DNA of 64,000 bases from Gammaproteobacteria bacterium (GCA_030426545.1 JAUHYL010000004.1:45426-109425); one strand, 5' to 3'; counted from the first letter of the stretch, positions 34,188 to 42,994 are shown. Translations and numbers: made by a program. Notes: a model not told the origin generated them from the sequence alone.

Positions 34188-34448
34188 TCACTTTGCGCCA
34201 CGCATCCGGCGCACCAGCGGCGGCAGGAAAATAATCAGTGCGGCCACTGCGGTGCACGCGTAGAGCTTGTAGGGCCACGCACCAAAGTAATACCCGGCCG
34301 CTTTGAATGCCCCATAGCCATAATAAATTGGTTCAATGTGCGTCAGATGATACAACTCGTAGAAACCAGTAGCCGTGGCCGGCAACAGAAAATAGAGATA
34401 CAGCGCCACGGCAATTGCGATTATCCAGCGGCGTTTCGAAAAAAACAT
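34188..34448 (-). CDS. Small two-helix membrane protein of unknown function
   Basis: An 86-residue protein with two hydrophobic segments (about 8-27 and 63-79) joined by a Tyr/Gly-rich loop (YYGYGAFKAAGYYFGAW), and a basic end (RRMRGAK). Not recognised. It sits between the TIM-barrel gene and small-subunit copy B with short gaps, so it is likely part of the same transcript. It might hold the dehydrogenase at the membrane or pass electrons on, but nothing in the sequence shows a haem or quinone site. Confidence 0.75.
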   Translation of the reverse strand: MFFSKRRWIIAIAVALYLYFLLPATATGFYELYHLTHIEPIYYGYGAFKAAGYYFGAWPYKLYACTAVAALIIFLPPLVRRMRGAK

Positions 34449-34473
34449 GGGCTCCTCCTAAACCGTTGCGTGA

Positions 34474-35349
34474 CTATGCAGTCGCTTGCGAACGAGATTC
34501 AGCGTGGTGAATGTGATCGCGAATAAACGCGATGCCGCTCTCGTACAGCTCCTCTGGCGAATGAAAGGTGTTGCGCCAGACATTGGCCGCCGCGGCGAGA
34601 TCGCTGTCTGCGGTGCCGAAAGCCTCGATTACCAGCCAGCCACGGTAGTTGATGTCCTGCAACGCCGAAAAGCTGGCCCCCCAGTCAACCTGCCCGGTGC
34701 CCAGCGTTCCCCGATGGCTTTCACTCAGGTGAACATGATTCAACACGTCCCGGCAGGCCATTAACGCCTCCCGCGGATCCGGCTCCTCGATATTGGCGTG
34801 ATGAGTATCGTAGTGCACGCCCACGTTGGGCAGGCCCACTTGCTCTACCATGCGCTTGCACTCCTGCGAGGTATTGATAAGAAACACTTCGAAGCGATTG
34901 AGAAACTCCAGGCCGAGACGAACCCCGACACTCTGCGCATACTCACCGCAAGTTCGCAGGTATTCGGCTGACCAGTTCCACTCCTGCTCTGTAGGGCCCT
35001 GGCCAGTAAAGTACTTGTGCGCCTGGTAGATGCCGCCCACCAGGGTATCTGCACCGATCAACCGCGCATCGTCGATACCTTTTTTCAGATTTTCGATCGC
35101 GGCACCGCGTACCTTCGGGTCAGGCGAAATGGGGTTGACCTCCTCCCCAACAAAGGCAGATGCCGTGCGCGCCAGACCTAGATCGTCACAGGCTGCAGCC
35201 ATTGTCGCCAGTTCTCCGCGCGATTGGCCGACCACAGGGATTTCCACGCCGTCATAGCCGGCTCGAGCCAAACCCTCAAAGACGGGTATGTGTTCAGGTG
35301 TAATCTGGATGCCCCAGAGGAGCATGTTCATGCCTATTTTTACGTCCAT
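34474..35349 (-). CDS. Sugar isomerase/epimerase-like TIM-barrel protein (tagatose/allulose 3-epimerase type)
   Basis: A 291-residue protein of the xylose-isomerase-like TIM barrel (AP endonuclease 2 family). Four metal-binding landmarks can be read in order: Glu in LEFLNRFE (about 147-154), Asp in VHYDTHH (about 182-188), His in HVHLSESHRG (about 209), and Glu in LVIEAFG (about 240). The NRFE feature is the signature of ketose 3-epimerases. The alternative is a role in keto-glycoside processing, as related proteins do in C-glycoside cleavage. It starts 3 bp after the MFS stop, so they are co-transcribed. Confidence 0.88.
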   Translation of the reverse strand: MDVKIGMNMLLWGIQITPEHIPVFEGLARAGYDGVEIPVVGQSRGELATMAAACDDLGLARTASAFVGEEVNPISPDPKVRGAAIENLKKGIDDARLIGADTLVGGIYQAHKYFTGQGPTEQEWNWSAEYLRTCGEYAQSVGVRLGLEFLNRFEVFLINTSQECKRMVEQVGLPNVGVHYDTHHANIEEPDPREALMACRDVLNHVHLSESHRGTLGTGQVDWGASFSALQDINYRGWLVIEAFGTADSDLAAAANVWRNTFHSPEELYESGIAFIRDHIHHAESRSQATA

Positions 35350-35352
35350 CCG

Positions 35353-36669
35353 CTACGCTGCACCCTCGCCGATGCTCTGGGCCCGATGACCACCGCGACG
35401 TCGATCTGCCAGCCAGATAACACCAAAAACCGGCAGCAGGAGTAACGGCACAATCGCGACCGACTGAAAGGATTCAACCGACGCATAGCGCGTGACCTCG
35501 ATCAGGGCCTCTGGCGAGAGGGAATCGAGCATCGCGACGCCACCTGCTGCCTCCGCCTTGGCGCGATCAAAGATCGCACCCATTTCAGGCAGGACGAACT
35601 GTATGGACATGCCGCCTGCAAAACCCATCAGGCCCATCGCCATGGCGCCGCCGCGGGGAAACCGCTCCGACACGATGGCCAGCATGGTCGGCCACATCCA
35701 GCATACGCCCAGCCCCCAGACTGTGGCCGCCCCGAACGCCAATAGCGGGGTATCGGCAAGGCTGAGCAGGTAGAGCCCAATGCCCGCCGCCAGACAGCTG
35801 ACAAACATCAGCCCTATGGGTGAAATCCTGTTGACGATGGGACCGGCAAAGTGTCGCCCGACGAACATCAACGCACTCACATACACCAGCAGCAGGATGC
35901 CCTGCATGCCAACAATATTGGACAGCGCAATGTTTACCCACTGCCCCGGCGCCAGTTCCGCCGCTGCAGTCAGAAACATACAAACCCAGAACACCCAGAA
36001 CATGGGCCTGCGGACCAGCTCTGCGAACATGTCGCGGTAGCTGACACCGGCTGCCACGCGTTCCGTCACGGGAAATGCCGAGGTAGCCACCAACCACGCC
36101 AGCACCAGCGCTGGCGCCAGCAGCACAAACATATTGAGCTTCCAGTCCAGTCCGAACCGGGTAAGGGCAAAGCCCAGCAAACCGCCAACCACAATGCCCG
36201 CGGGCCACCAGGCGTGAAGAATGTTCAAGCGATGCGTTTTTTCTTCCGGGTAAAGGGCCGCCACCATTGGATTCGAGGCCGCTTCCACCGCTCCCCATCC
36301 CAGTCCGGTCAACAGCAAGCTCACCAAAACGACCATTTCCACGCCACCGCTGGCATCCAGCGTGGTCGCCCAGAGCAGCCCCACGGCGCCGGCGATATAG
36401 CCCAGCGCCGAGAGCAGCAGCATGCGCTTCATGCCGATCAGATCAACCAGCGCGCTGCCAAACAGCAGCGTCAGCGCAAAACCGGTAAAGGTTGCTCCCA
36501 ACGCCTCGCCCACCATCGTGGCGGAATTGACCAGATCAATCTTGTCGTAGATATCTTCTTTCAGATTGGGGGCAATATTGGCACGCACAGCAAAGCCAAG
36601 ACCGATCATGAAGATCGACAGGTTGCCCACGTAGTAGAGACGTTTGCGGTCCACCGCTTGATCAATCAT
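35353..36669 (-). CDS. MFS transporter, sugar-type
   Basis: A 438-residue protein with about 12 hydrophobic helices and the MFS pattern: a loop with GMKRMLLLSALGYIAGA between helices 2 and 3, and a matching motif in the second half. The signal is typical of FucP-like sugar or sugar-acid:H+ symporters, but the substrate cannot be told. It lies between the two TIM-barrel isomerase genes (3 and 32 bp gaps), making it the probable cytoplasmic importer for the sugar or keto-sugar that they act on. Confidence 0.9.
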   Translation of the reverse strand: MIDQAVDRKRLYYVGNLSIFMIGLGFAVRANIAPNLKEDIYDKIDLVNSATMVGEALGATFTGFALTLLFGSALVDLIGMKRMLLLSALGYIAGAVGLLWATTLDASGGVEMVVLVSLLLTGLGWGAVEAASNPMVAALYPEEKTHRLNILHAWWPAGIVVGGLLGFALTRFGLDWKLNMFVLLAPALVLAWLVATSAFPVTERVAAGVSYRDMFAELVRRPMFWVFWVCMFLTAAAELAPGQWVNIALSNIVGMQGILLLVYVSALMFVGRHFAGPIVNRISPIGLMFVSCLAAGIGLYLLSLADTPLLAFGAATVWGLGVCWMWPTMLAIVSERFPRGGAMAMGLMGFAGGMSIQFVLPEMGAIFDRAKAEAAGGVAMLDSLSPEALIEVTRYASVESFQSVAIVPLLLLPVFGVIWLADRRRGGHRAQSIGEGAA

Positions 36670-36701
36670 GCTTCGAACTCCGATGTAACATTATTATCAT
36701 T

Positions 36702-37757
36702 CTAGTCCAGCCCGAGTATACGCCGATTCGATGCCTCGTCGGCACTGCCGCCGGCAAAATCATCGAAGGCCTTGTCCGTGGTTCGAATAATGTGTCGGTT
36801 GATAAAGTCCACGCCCTCGCGCGCTCCATCTTCGGGGTGTTTCAGGCAACACTCCCATTCCAGCACCGCCCAGCCCTCAAAGCCGTACTTTGCAAACTGA
36901 CTGAAGATGGCGCTGAAATCCACCTGGCCATCGCCCAGTGAGCGGAATCTACCGGGTCGATCCACCCAGCCCTGGTAGCCGCCATAGACGCCGCTACGGC
37001 CGTTGGGATTGAACTCCGCATCTTTGACGTGAAACATGCGAATGCGCTCGTGGTAAATGTCGATGAACTGGATGTAATCCAGCTGCTGCAGCACAAAGTG
37101 GCTGGGATCGTACAAAATATTGCAGCGCGCGTGATTACCGGTCGCCTCCAGGAAGCGCTCGAAGGTCACCCCGTCATGCAGGTCTTCACCCGGGTGAATC
37201 TCGTAGCACAGATCGACACCCGCCTCATCGAACGCGTTAAGAATAGGCAACCAGCGTTTGGCCAGTTCGCTAAAGCCGGTTTCAACGAGACCTTCGGGAC
37301 GCTGCGGCCAGGGATACATAGTGTGCCAGAGCAGCGCGCCGGAAAAAGTGACGTGCGCGCTGAGACCCATGTTGGCGCTGGCCTTGGCGGCCAGTAACAG
37401 CTGATTCACAGCCCACTCCTGTCGTGCCCGGGGATTGCCGTGTACTTCCGGCGGCGCAAACCCGTCAAACATCTGGTCGTAAGCCGGGTGCACGGCTACT
37501 AGCTGCCCCTGCAGATGCGTGGACAGCTCTGAAATCTCTACATCGTTCTCAGCGCAGATGCCCAGCAGTTCATCACAGTAATCCTTGCTCTGTGCCGCTT
37601 GTTCCAGGTCGATCAGGCGCGGATCCCAGGTCGGCACCTGCACGCCCTTGTACCCGAGATCTCCCGCCCATCGGGTAATCCCCGGCAGTGAATCGAACGG
37701 GGCTTCAGCGCCGGCAAATTGGGCCAGGAAGATGGCCGGTCCTTTCATTTTCGACAT
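36702..37757 (-). CDS. Sugar phosphate isomerase/epimerase-like TIM-barrel protein
   Basis: A 351-residue member of the xylose-isomerase-like TIM barrels, longer than the other copy and not a close paralogue. Metal-binding landmarks are CYEIHPGEDLHDG (about 183), NILYDPSHFVLQQLDY (about 215), FHVKDAEFN (about 244) and LEWECCLKHPEDG (about 305). The ATG at 37757 follows GAGGA; an ATG three codons on is possible. It is 89 bp downstream of the Gfo/Idh gene. Relatives take part in inositol and keto-glycoside catabolism; exact reaction unknown. Confidence 0.88.
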   Translation of the reverse strand: MSKMKGPAIFLAQFAGAEAPFDSLPGITRWAGDLGYKGVQVPTWDPRLIDLEQAAQSKDYCDELLGICAENDVEISELSTHLQGQLVAVHPAYDQMFDGFAPPEVHGNPRARQEWAVNQLLLAAKASANMGLSAHVTFSGALLWHTMYPWPQRPEGLVETGFSELAKRWLPILNAFDEAGVDLCYEIHPGEDLHDGVTFERFLEATGNHARCNILYDPSHFVLQQLDYIQFIDIYHERIRMFHVKDAEFNPNGRSGVYGGYQGWVDRPGRFRSLGDGQVDFSAIFSQFAKYGFEGWAVLEWECCLKHPEDGAREGVDFINRHIIRTTDKAFDDFAGGSADEASNRRILGLD

Positions 37758-37846
37758 GGGTATGTCCTCTACTGGTTAAATGCTGCGCGGGTAAAAGGAG
37801 CGACGGCGTCTGGCACTACTTTCACGGTCGCTTCGGTGGCGCGTCG

Positions 37847-39004
37847 TCACTGCTGCACGAACGGATGCCATTTTTCGTCGCTGGCGCTCGCCGCGACAGC
37901 CAACTCGATAAACTGCATGCCGCGAATCGCCTCTTCAATGCCGGGGCAATCCTGCCCGCGCGCGTCACAGGGCGCATTCGCTTCGCGCGCGCGAATCTGC
38001 GCGGCGAAACCCATGTACAGGTTGGCGAATGCTTCCAGGTAACCCTCGGGGTGACCCATGGGTGTACGCGTATTGGCCGCGGCGAGCGCGCCCAGGTAGT
38101 CGCCGCCTGTGCGTAGCATTTCAGTGGGCCTGTCGTTCCACTTCAGCCACAGGGTGTTGGGTTCCTGCTGTTTCCACTCGAGGCCACCCTTTTCACCATA
38201 GACGCGAATGCTCAGCGCGTTTTCCTCGCCGGCGCTGACCTGGCTGGCGTGCAGAACACCCTTGGCCCCAGTATTGAAACGCAGCAGCACGGCACCGTCG
38301 TCGTCCAGTTCTCTGCCGGGCACGAATGCCGTCAAATCGGCGCAGATTGCAGATAATTGCAAACCACTCACATACTCGGCGAGATTGGCGGCGTGCACAC
38401 CGATATCTCCCATGCAGGAGCTGACACCCGCCTGCTTCGGATCCAGACGCCAGGCGGCCTGCTTGTTGTCCTGGTCTTCCTGACGATCTGCCAACCAGCC
38501 CTGCGGATACTCCACCACCACCCTGCGAACTTCGCCCAACTCTCCGGCAGCCACGCGTTCGCGCGCCTCCTTGACCAGTGGGTAGCCGGTATACGTATGC
38601 GTCAGACCGTAAAGACGCCCGGTTTCGTTAATGATATCGCGCAGCTGCAATGCTTCATTCAGGTTGAACGTTGCAGGCTTGTCGGACATGACATGGAACC
38701 CGGCATGCAGTGCCGCCTCCGCCACCGGAAAGTGCAGATGGTTGGGCGTCACCACGGCAACGAACTGCATGCGCTGTGCTTCCGGCAGCGCGGCCTCGGC
38801 GTCGAACATTTCAGAATAGCTGTCATAGACACGATCCGGCGGTAAATACAGCGCCGCGCCCGAGCGCCTGCTGGTCTGCGCATCGCTGCTGAACGCACCA
38901 CACACCAGTTCAATCTCACCGTCCAGGGCCGCCGCCATACGGTGAACTGCACCGATGAACGCGCCCTCGCCGCCGCCGACCATTCCCATTCGAACTTTCG
39001 CCAT
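37847..39004 (-). CDS. Gfo/Idh/MocA family oxidoreductase
   Basis: A 385-residue NAD(P)-dependent sugar oxidoreductase. The Rossmann motif GMVGGGEGAFIG is at the N-terminus, and the family EKP-type motif appears as SDKPATFNLNEA (about 127). His and Lys residues further on (SCMGDIGVHAANLAEYV) fit the active site. The start at ATG 39004 follows a strong AGGAGG; the frame continues to 39103. Family members oxidise or reduce sugar C1-C3 positions and split keto-glycosides by transient oxidation. It is transcribed first in the run that includes both TIM-barrel genes and the MFS gene. Confidence 0.92.
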   Translation of the reverse strand: MAKVRMGMVGGGEGAFIGAVHRMAAALDGEIELVCGAFSSDAQTSRRSGAALYLPPDRVYDSYSEMFDAEAALPEAQRMQFVAVVTPNHLHFPVAEAALHAGFHVMSDKPATFNLNEALQLRDIINETGRLYGLTHTYTGYPLVKEARERVAAGELGEVRRVVVEYPQGWLADRQEDQDNKQAAWRLDPKQAGVSSCMGDIGVHAANLAEYVSGLQLSAICADLTAFVPGRELDDDGAVLLRFNTGAKGVLHASQVSAGEENALSIRVYGEKGGLEWKQQEPNTLWLKWNDRPTEMLRTGGDYLGALAAANTRTPMGHPEGYLEAFANLYMGFAAQIRAREANAPCDARGQDCPGIEEAIRGMQFIELAVAASASDEKWHPFVQQ

Positions 39005-39095
39005 CCAGTTGTCCTCCTCGCTGGCACTATTGCGTTTACAGGGCCAGGGCGTGGTGCACGGCAAGTCACACCACCACGGCCCATTCTGCATACAA

Positions 39096-39111
39096 CGTCG
39101 CAATTGCGACG
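39096..39111. promoter_or_regulatory. Perfect 16-bp palindrome upstream of the Gfo/Idh gene
   Basis: CGTCGCAATTGCGACG is a perfect palindrome lying 92 bp before the Gfo/Idh ATG. Outside it, TGCATACAA on one side and TTGTGCA on the other are imperfect outer arms, so the dyad is larger. It looks like the operator of a dimeric regulator (LacI or GntR type) that would control the Gfo/Idh-TIM-MFS run. The regulator is not identified. Confidence 0.5.
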
Positions 39112-39194
39112 CCCTTGTGCACTTCTATCCCGCTATAAGCCTCACTAGAACCCTGTTGCGTTCGGGTTGTCCCGACGTCACCGGCGGTGCTGAC

Positions 39195-40529
39195 TCATAA
39201 GTATTGATTGATGACGTTCTCGTACCATTCCTGCTTTCCGCTAAGCGTTTCCGGTTCGCCACTGTCCAGCGCAAGATCGCGCAGTGCCGAAAGGTCCAGT
39301 TCACCGCGCGCGAAACGCGCCCCGTCACCACTGTCGAAACTGGCGTAGCGCGCCTGTTTGCGCTCCACAATACCGGAGCGTTCGCGCAGCGCATGCGCCA
39401 CTTCCAGTGCGCGGGCGAAGGTATCCATAGCGCCGATATGGCCTATAAAAATATCCTCCAGATCAACCGACTCGCGACGGACCTTGGCGTCGAAATTGAG
39501 ACCGCCACTACCAAAACCGCCGTCGGCCAGAAGCACCAGCATGGCCTGAATGGCGTCATATAGATCGGTGGCAAACTGATCGGTGTCCCAGCCATTCTGT
39601 GGATCGCCGCGGTTGGCGTCGATGCTGCCCAGCAGCCCGGCGTCAGTGCACATCTGGAGTTCGTGGGCAAAGCTATGGCCGGCGAGCGTGGCGTGATTGG
39701 CCTCTACGTTGACCTTGAAGTCATCTGCAAGGTCGTAGTGGCGCAAAAAGCCGATGACGGTTTGGGCGTCGAAATCGTACTGGTGTTTGCTGGGCTCCAT
39801 CGGTTTCGGCTCAATCAGAAATGTCCCCTGAAACCCGATGCTGCGACCGTAATCCCGTGCTGCGTGCAAGAATCGGGCAAGGTGATCCATCTCGCGCCGC
39901 GTGTCGGTATTGATGAGCGCGGCGTAGCCCTCGCGGCCACCCCAGAAGACATAGTTCTCTCCGCCCAACTCGACCGTTGCCTCCAGCGCAGCCTTCACCT
40001 GGGCCGCGGCATGGGTCACCACCGCGAAGTCGGGATTGGTTGCCGCACCGTTCATGTAACGCGGATGGCCAAAAAGGTTCGCCGTTCCCCAGAGCAACTT
40101 CATACCTGTGGCGTCCTGGCGCTCCCTGGCCAGCGCCACCATCGCCGCCAGGTTGCGCTCTGATTCAGCAACGTTTTCGCCTTCAGGTGCCATATCGCGA
40201 TCATGAAAGCAGTAGTACGGCGCTCCGAGCTTGGTAAAGAACTCGAAGGCGGCATCCATTCTAGAGCGCGCTGCGCGCATTTCCTCAACAGGTTCATCCC
40301 AGGGAAACATCTGCGTATCGACGCCGAACGGGTCCGCGCCCTTCGCACAGAAGGTGTGCCAGTAGCAGACGGCAAAGCGCAGGTGTTCAGCCATGGTCTT
40401 ACCGGCTACCACTTTGCCCGCGTCGTAGAATTTGAATGCCAGCGGATTGTCCGACTCGCGCCCCTCGAAAGCGATCTTGCCTATGCCGGGAAAATACTCG
40501 CGGTCACCGGTAAAGTAGCTGTGTGTCAT
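39195..40529 (-). CDS. xylA: Xylose isomerase
   Basis: A 444-residue enzyme of the class II XylA type, converting D-xylose to D-xylulose with divalent metal ions in the cytoplasm. Signatures include the [11 protein letters not shown] region, the catalytic [10 protein letters not shown] (His109, Asp112), the [20 protein letters not shown] segment and WGGREGY, plus the [13 protein letters not shown] stretch. The gene is 21 bp after xylB on the same strand, and the pair forms a xylose operon. A second gene block starts 190 bp downstream (Gfo/Idh). Confidence 0.97.
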   Translation of the reverse strand: MTHSYFTGDREYFPGIGKIAFEGRESDNPLAFKFYDAGKVVAGKTMAEHLRFAVCYWHTFCAKGADPFGVDTQMFPWDEPVEEMRAARSRMDAAFEFFTKLGAPYYCFHDRDMAPEGENVAESERNLAAMVALARERQDATGMKLLWGTANLFGHPRYMNGAATNPDFAVVTHAAAQVKAALEATVELGGENYVFWGGREGYAALINTDTRREMDHLARFLHAARDYGRSIGFQGTFLIEPKPMEPSKHQYDFDAQTVIGFLRHYDLADDFKVNVEANHATLAGHSFAHELQMCTDAGLLGSIDANRGDPQNGWDTDQFATDLYDAIQAMLVLLADGGFGSGGLNFDAKVRRESVDLEDIFIGHIGAMDTFARALEVAHALRERSGIVERKQARYASFDSGDGARFARGELDLSALRDLALDSGEPETLSGKQEWYENVINQYL

Positions 40530-40550
40530 GTCACTCTCCTTTGCCTGTAT

Positions 40551-42032
40551 TCATGGATAGAGCGTGCCGATCACCGCAACGTGTCGCAGATAGTTGGCAT
40601 AATATTCCTCGTAAAGAGCAGCCACATCGGCGCGGGGCTCACAGGATCGCGCTTCGTCTACGGCAAGGTGCGCATCCAGCAGTGCGGGCAGCGACCCAGC
40701 GCAATCGCCGGCGTGCATCCACAGCGCCTGCAGGGCCGCACCCAGTGCCGCACCCTCGTCCACCGCCTGCACGGTGACCGGCAACTGGAAGACATCGGCA
40801 ACCATCTGGCGCCAGGCGGCGCTTTGTGCCCCACCGCCTGTCAGCCTTACGCTGCTCACCGGCAGACCGAGGTCGGCAAGCCCGTCCAGCCCTGCACGCA
40901 GACCGTAAACGGCAGACTCCATCGCGGACCGCAGCAGGTTGTCGCGATGATAGTTGCCTTCATCAAGCCCCAGGATGCAGGCCTTGGCATTGGGCAGGTT
41001 GGGCGTTCGCTCGCCGTTGAAGAACGGTAGTGTGAGCACGCCACCAGCGCCAGGAGGAACTGACTCCGTCGCCGCCTGTAGCGCATCCAGGCTAAGCCCA
41101 AACAGCTGTCGGGACACTTCCGTTGCCACGGTGCAATTCATCGTGCACAGCAGGGGCAGCCAACCTCCCGTGGAGGAACAGAAGGCAGCGATGTTGCCCG
41201 CCGGATCGATTAAAGGCTCACTGGAAAAGGCAAACAGCGTTCCCGACGTGCCAAGGCTGACGGTGAGCCTGCCGGGACTGACATTCCCCGTGCCAATCGC
41301 CGCCATCATGTTGTCGCCGCCCCCGGTCGCGACAGGAATACCCGGCGGCAGGCCCAGCGTCGCGGCACTGGCGGGACGCAGGCAGCCCATCTGTTCACCC
41401 GCGTCGAGTAGCACCGGCAAGGCGTCACCAAGATCGCGCTGATCATCGATTGCACGGAGGGCGGCGTCGTGCCAACGGCGCTCACGGACGTTCATCAACC
41501 CGGTGCCCGAGGCATCGCCATACTCCATGGCGAGCTCCCCGGTCAGAGAGTAATTGATGTAATCGTGCGGCAGCAAAATCGTGGTGAGTTTTGCGTAAGA
41601 CTCAGGGTGGTGCTTCTTCAACCAGAGAATTTTTGCTGCTGTATAGCCGGGTAATACGGGATTGCCCATCTGCGCGATACAGGCTTCCTCGCCGCCGAGG
41701 GCAGCAGTGATCTCCGCGCACTCCACCGTTGTTGCGGTATCACACCACAGCTTCACTGGCGCCAGCACCTCGCCGTCGGCGCCCAGCGGAACAAAGCCAT
41801 GCTGTTGCGCCGACACACCCACCGCCTGTACCTGCGCGCGCAAGCCAGGATCAAACTCCTGCAAGCACGCGCCCAGCGCGTCAAGCCACCACTGCGCCTC
41901 TTGTTCACGGGTGCCATCCGCTTCACTGATCAGCCGCAGTGGTGCGCTCGCAACGGCCGCGACCTCGCGCGACTGGGCGTCATAGATGAGCGCTTTTACG
42001 CTCTGGGTGCCGACATCAATACCAAGGTACAT
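40551..42032 (-). CDS. xylB: Xylulokinase
   Basis: The 493-residue FGGY kinase phosphorylates D-xylulose to D-xylulose 5-phosphate. The N-terminal ATPase motif GIDVGTQSVKALI, the QMGNPVLPGYTAAKILWL substrate region, and VATGGGDNMMAAIGTG with the catalytic Asp (about 235) are all present, as is the C-terminal LTGGGAQSAAWRQM. ATG 42032 is used; the frame extends to 42068 but starts weakly. It is divergent from the AraC-type regulator, with a 20-bp-spaced direct repeat in between. Confidence 0.96.
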   Translation of the reverse strand: MYLGIDVGTQSVKALIYDAQSREVAAVASAPLRLISEADGTREQEAQWWLDALGACLQEFDPGLRAQVQAVGVSAQQHGFVPLGADGEVLAPVKLWCDTATTVECAEITAALGGEEACIAQMGNPVLPGYTAAKILWLKKHHPESYAKLTTILLPHDYINYSLTGELAMEYGDASGTGLMNVRERRWHDAALRAIDDQRDLGDALPVLLDAGEQMGCLRPASAATLGLPPGIPVATGGGDNMMAAIGTGNVSPGRLTVSLGTSGTLFAFSSEPLIDPAGNIAAFCSSTGGWLPLLCTMNCTVATEVSRQLFGLSLDALQAATESVPPGAGGVLTLPFFNGERTPNLPNAKACILGLDEGNYHRDNLLRSAMESAVYGLRAGLDGLADLGLPVSSVRLTGGGAQSAAWRQMVADVFQLPVTVQAVDEGAALGAALQALWMHAGDCAGSLPALLDAHLAVDEARSCEPRADVAALYEEYYANYLRHVAVIGTLYP

Positions 42033-42126
42033 CGTCAGCGCAAATGCTCGTGCGCAGTCATGAATCAAAGTTCCTGCTTTTTATTCTGGGCCGCCAGCCG
42101 TAACCCGTGCAGTAAGCCACAATCTG

Positions 42127-42155
42127 ACAAGGCGGCATTCGGCGATACAAGGCGG
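42127..42155. promoter_or_regulatory. Direct repeat, candidate AraC-family binding site
   Basis: ACAAGGCGG occurs at 42127-42135 and again at 42147-42155, a 20-bp period in the same orientation. AraC-family activators bind such same-orientation half-sites about two helical turns apart. The pair lies between xylB and the divergent AraC-type gene, 95 bp from the xylB ATG and 87 bp from the regulator ATG, where an activator of xylBA would sit. Confidence 0.5.
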
Positions 42156-42206
42156 AGCCCGAAAATCATGCGCCCTGCGGCAACGCATTTCTTGTACAGA
42201 ATCACT

Positions 42207-42212
42207 TATAAT
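42207..42212 (+). promoter_or_regulatory. Candidate -10 box for the AraC-type regulator
   Basis: A perfect TATAAT 29 bp before the AraC-type ATG in an A/T-rich stretch. No good -35 is seen at the right distance, so the promoter may be weak or activator-dependent. Confidence 0.4.
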
Positions 42213-42241
42213 TAGAACAAATTCGGCGTGAGCGCCACGAA

Positions 42242-42994
42242 ATGACAAAACTGATCTTCAACCATCTCCAGGATGCAGAACACAATTTCGCCATGCTGGA
42301 CCTGATCCCGGACACCCACGCGTGGATCAAGGACACCGCTGGCCAGTTCGTGTTCGGCAACCGCCTGTTCTTCGAACGCTTCGGCTTTGCGTCCATGCAG
42401 GGACTATTGGGCAAGAGCGACTACGATATCGCACCGTCAACGCTGGCTGAGAAATACACCACCGACGATGCCTTTGTGCTGGGAGGCGGCGTGGTGACCG
42501 ATCGTCTGGAGCTCATACTGAACGAAGCCGGTAGCGGCGACTGGTTCCTGACCTCCAAGTGGCCGATCCATGACCTGCACGACAACGTCCTCGGCAGCTT
42601 CGGCATCAGTCGCCACCTCAACCGCACCGAGGGCACGACCATTCCCTATCAGGAACTGCGCGCACCGGTAGACTACATCTGCAGCAACTTCGACACCGAT
42701 ATCTCTGTTGAATCGCTCGCCAGCGCCTGCAACATCTCAGTCAGCGCGCTGGAGCGACGCTTCCGCAAACACCTGGACAAAACACCCCGGCAGTACATCA
42801 ATGAAGTGCGTTTGAATCATGCCCGACAGGTGTTGCTGGAAACCGACAAACCCATTGGGACAATCGCCGTAGAAACCGGCTTCGCAGATCACAGCCATTT
42901 CGCACGCGCGTTCAGACGCCATTTTGGCCTGACCCCAAGCGCAGCCCGCCACGGAAGCAATACGGATAAAAAGACCGGACTCCCCGCTAAATAG
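42242..42994 (+). CDS. AraC-family transcriptional regulator with PAS-like sensor domain
   Basis: A 250-residue regulator. The N-terminal half (about 15-130) is PAS-like: NFAMLDLIPDTHAWIKDTAGQFVFGN at the start, then a GLLGKSDYDI turn and LILNEAG..WFLTSKWPI strands. The C-terminal half is the AraC double helix-turn-helix (SVESLASACNISVSALERRFRKHL... and IGTIAVETGFADHSHFARAFRRHFGLTPS). It is divergent from xylB and so is the probable controller of xylBA, though the PAS domain differs from the LacI-like sugar-binding domain of E. coli XylR, and the inducer is unknown. Confidence 0.92.
   Translation: MTKLIFNHLQDAEHNFAMLDLIPDTHAWIKDTAGQFVFGNRLFFERFGFASMQGLLGKSDYDIAPSTLAEKYTTDDAFVLGGGVVTDRLELILNEAGSGDWFLTSKWPIHDLHDNVLGSFGISRHLNRTEGTTIPYQELRAPVDYICSNFDTDISVESLASACNISVSALERRFRKHLDKTPRQYINEVRLNHARQVLLETDKPIGTIAVETGFADHSHFARAFRRHFGLTPSAARHGSNTDKKTGLPAK

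Noticed and set aside
35851..36705. A long plus-strand open frame opposite the MFS gene
   Set aside because: The product is Gln/His-rich low-complexity sequence with no signal or domain, the typical shadow of a hydrophobic membrane protein gene.
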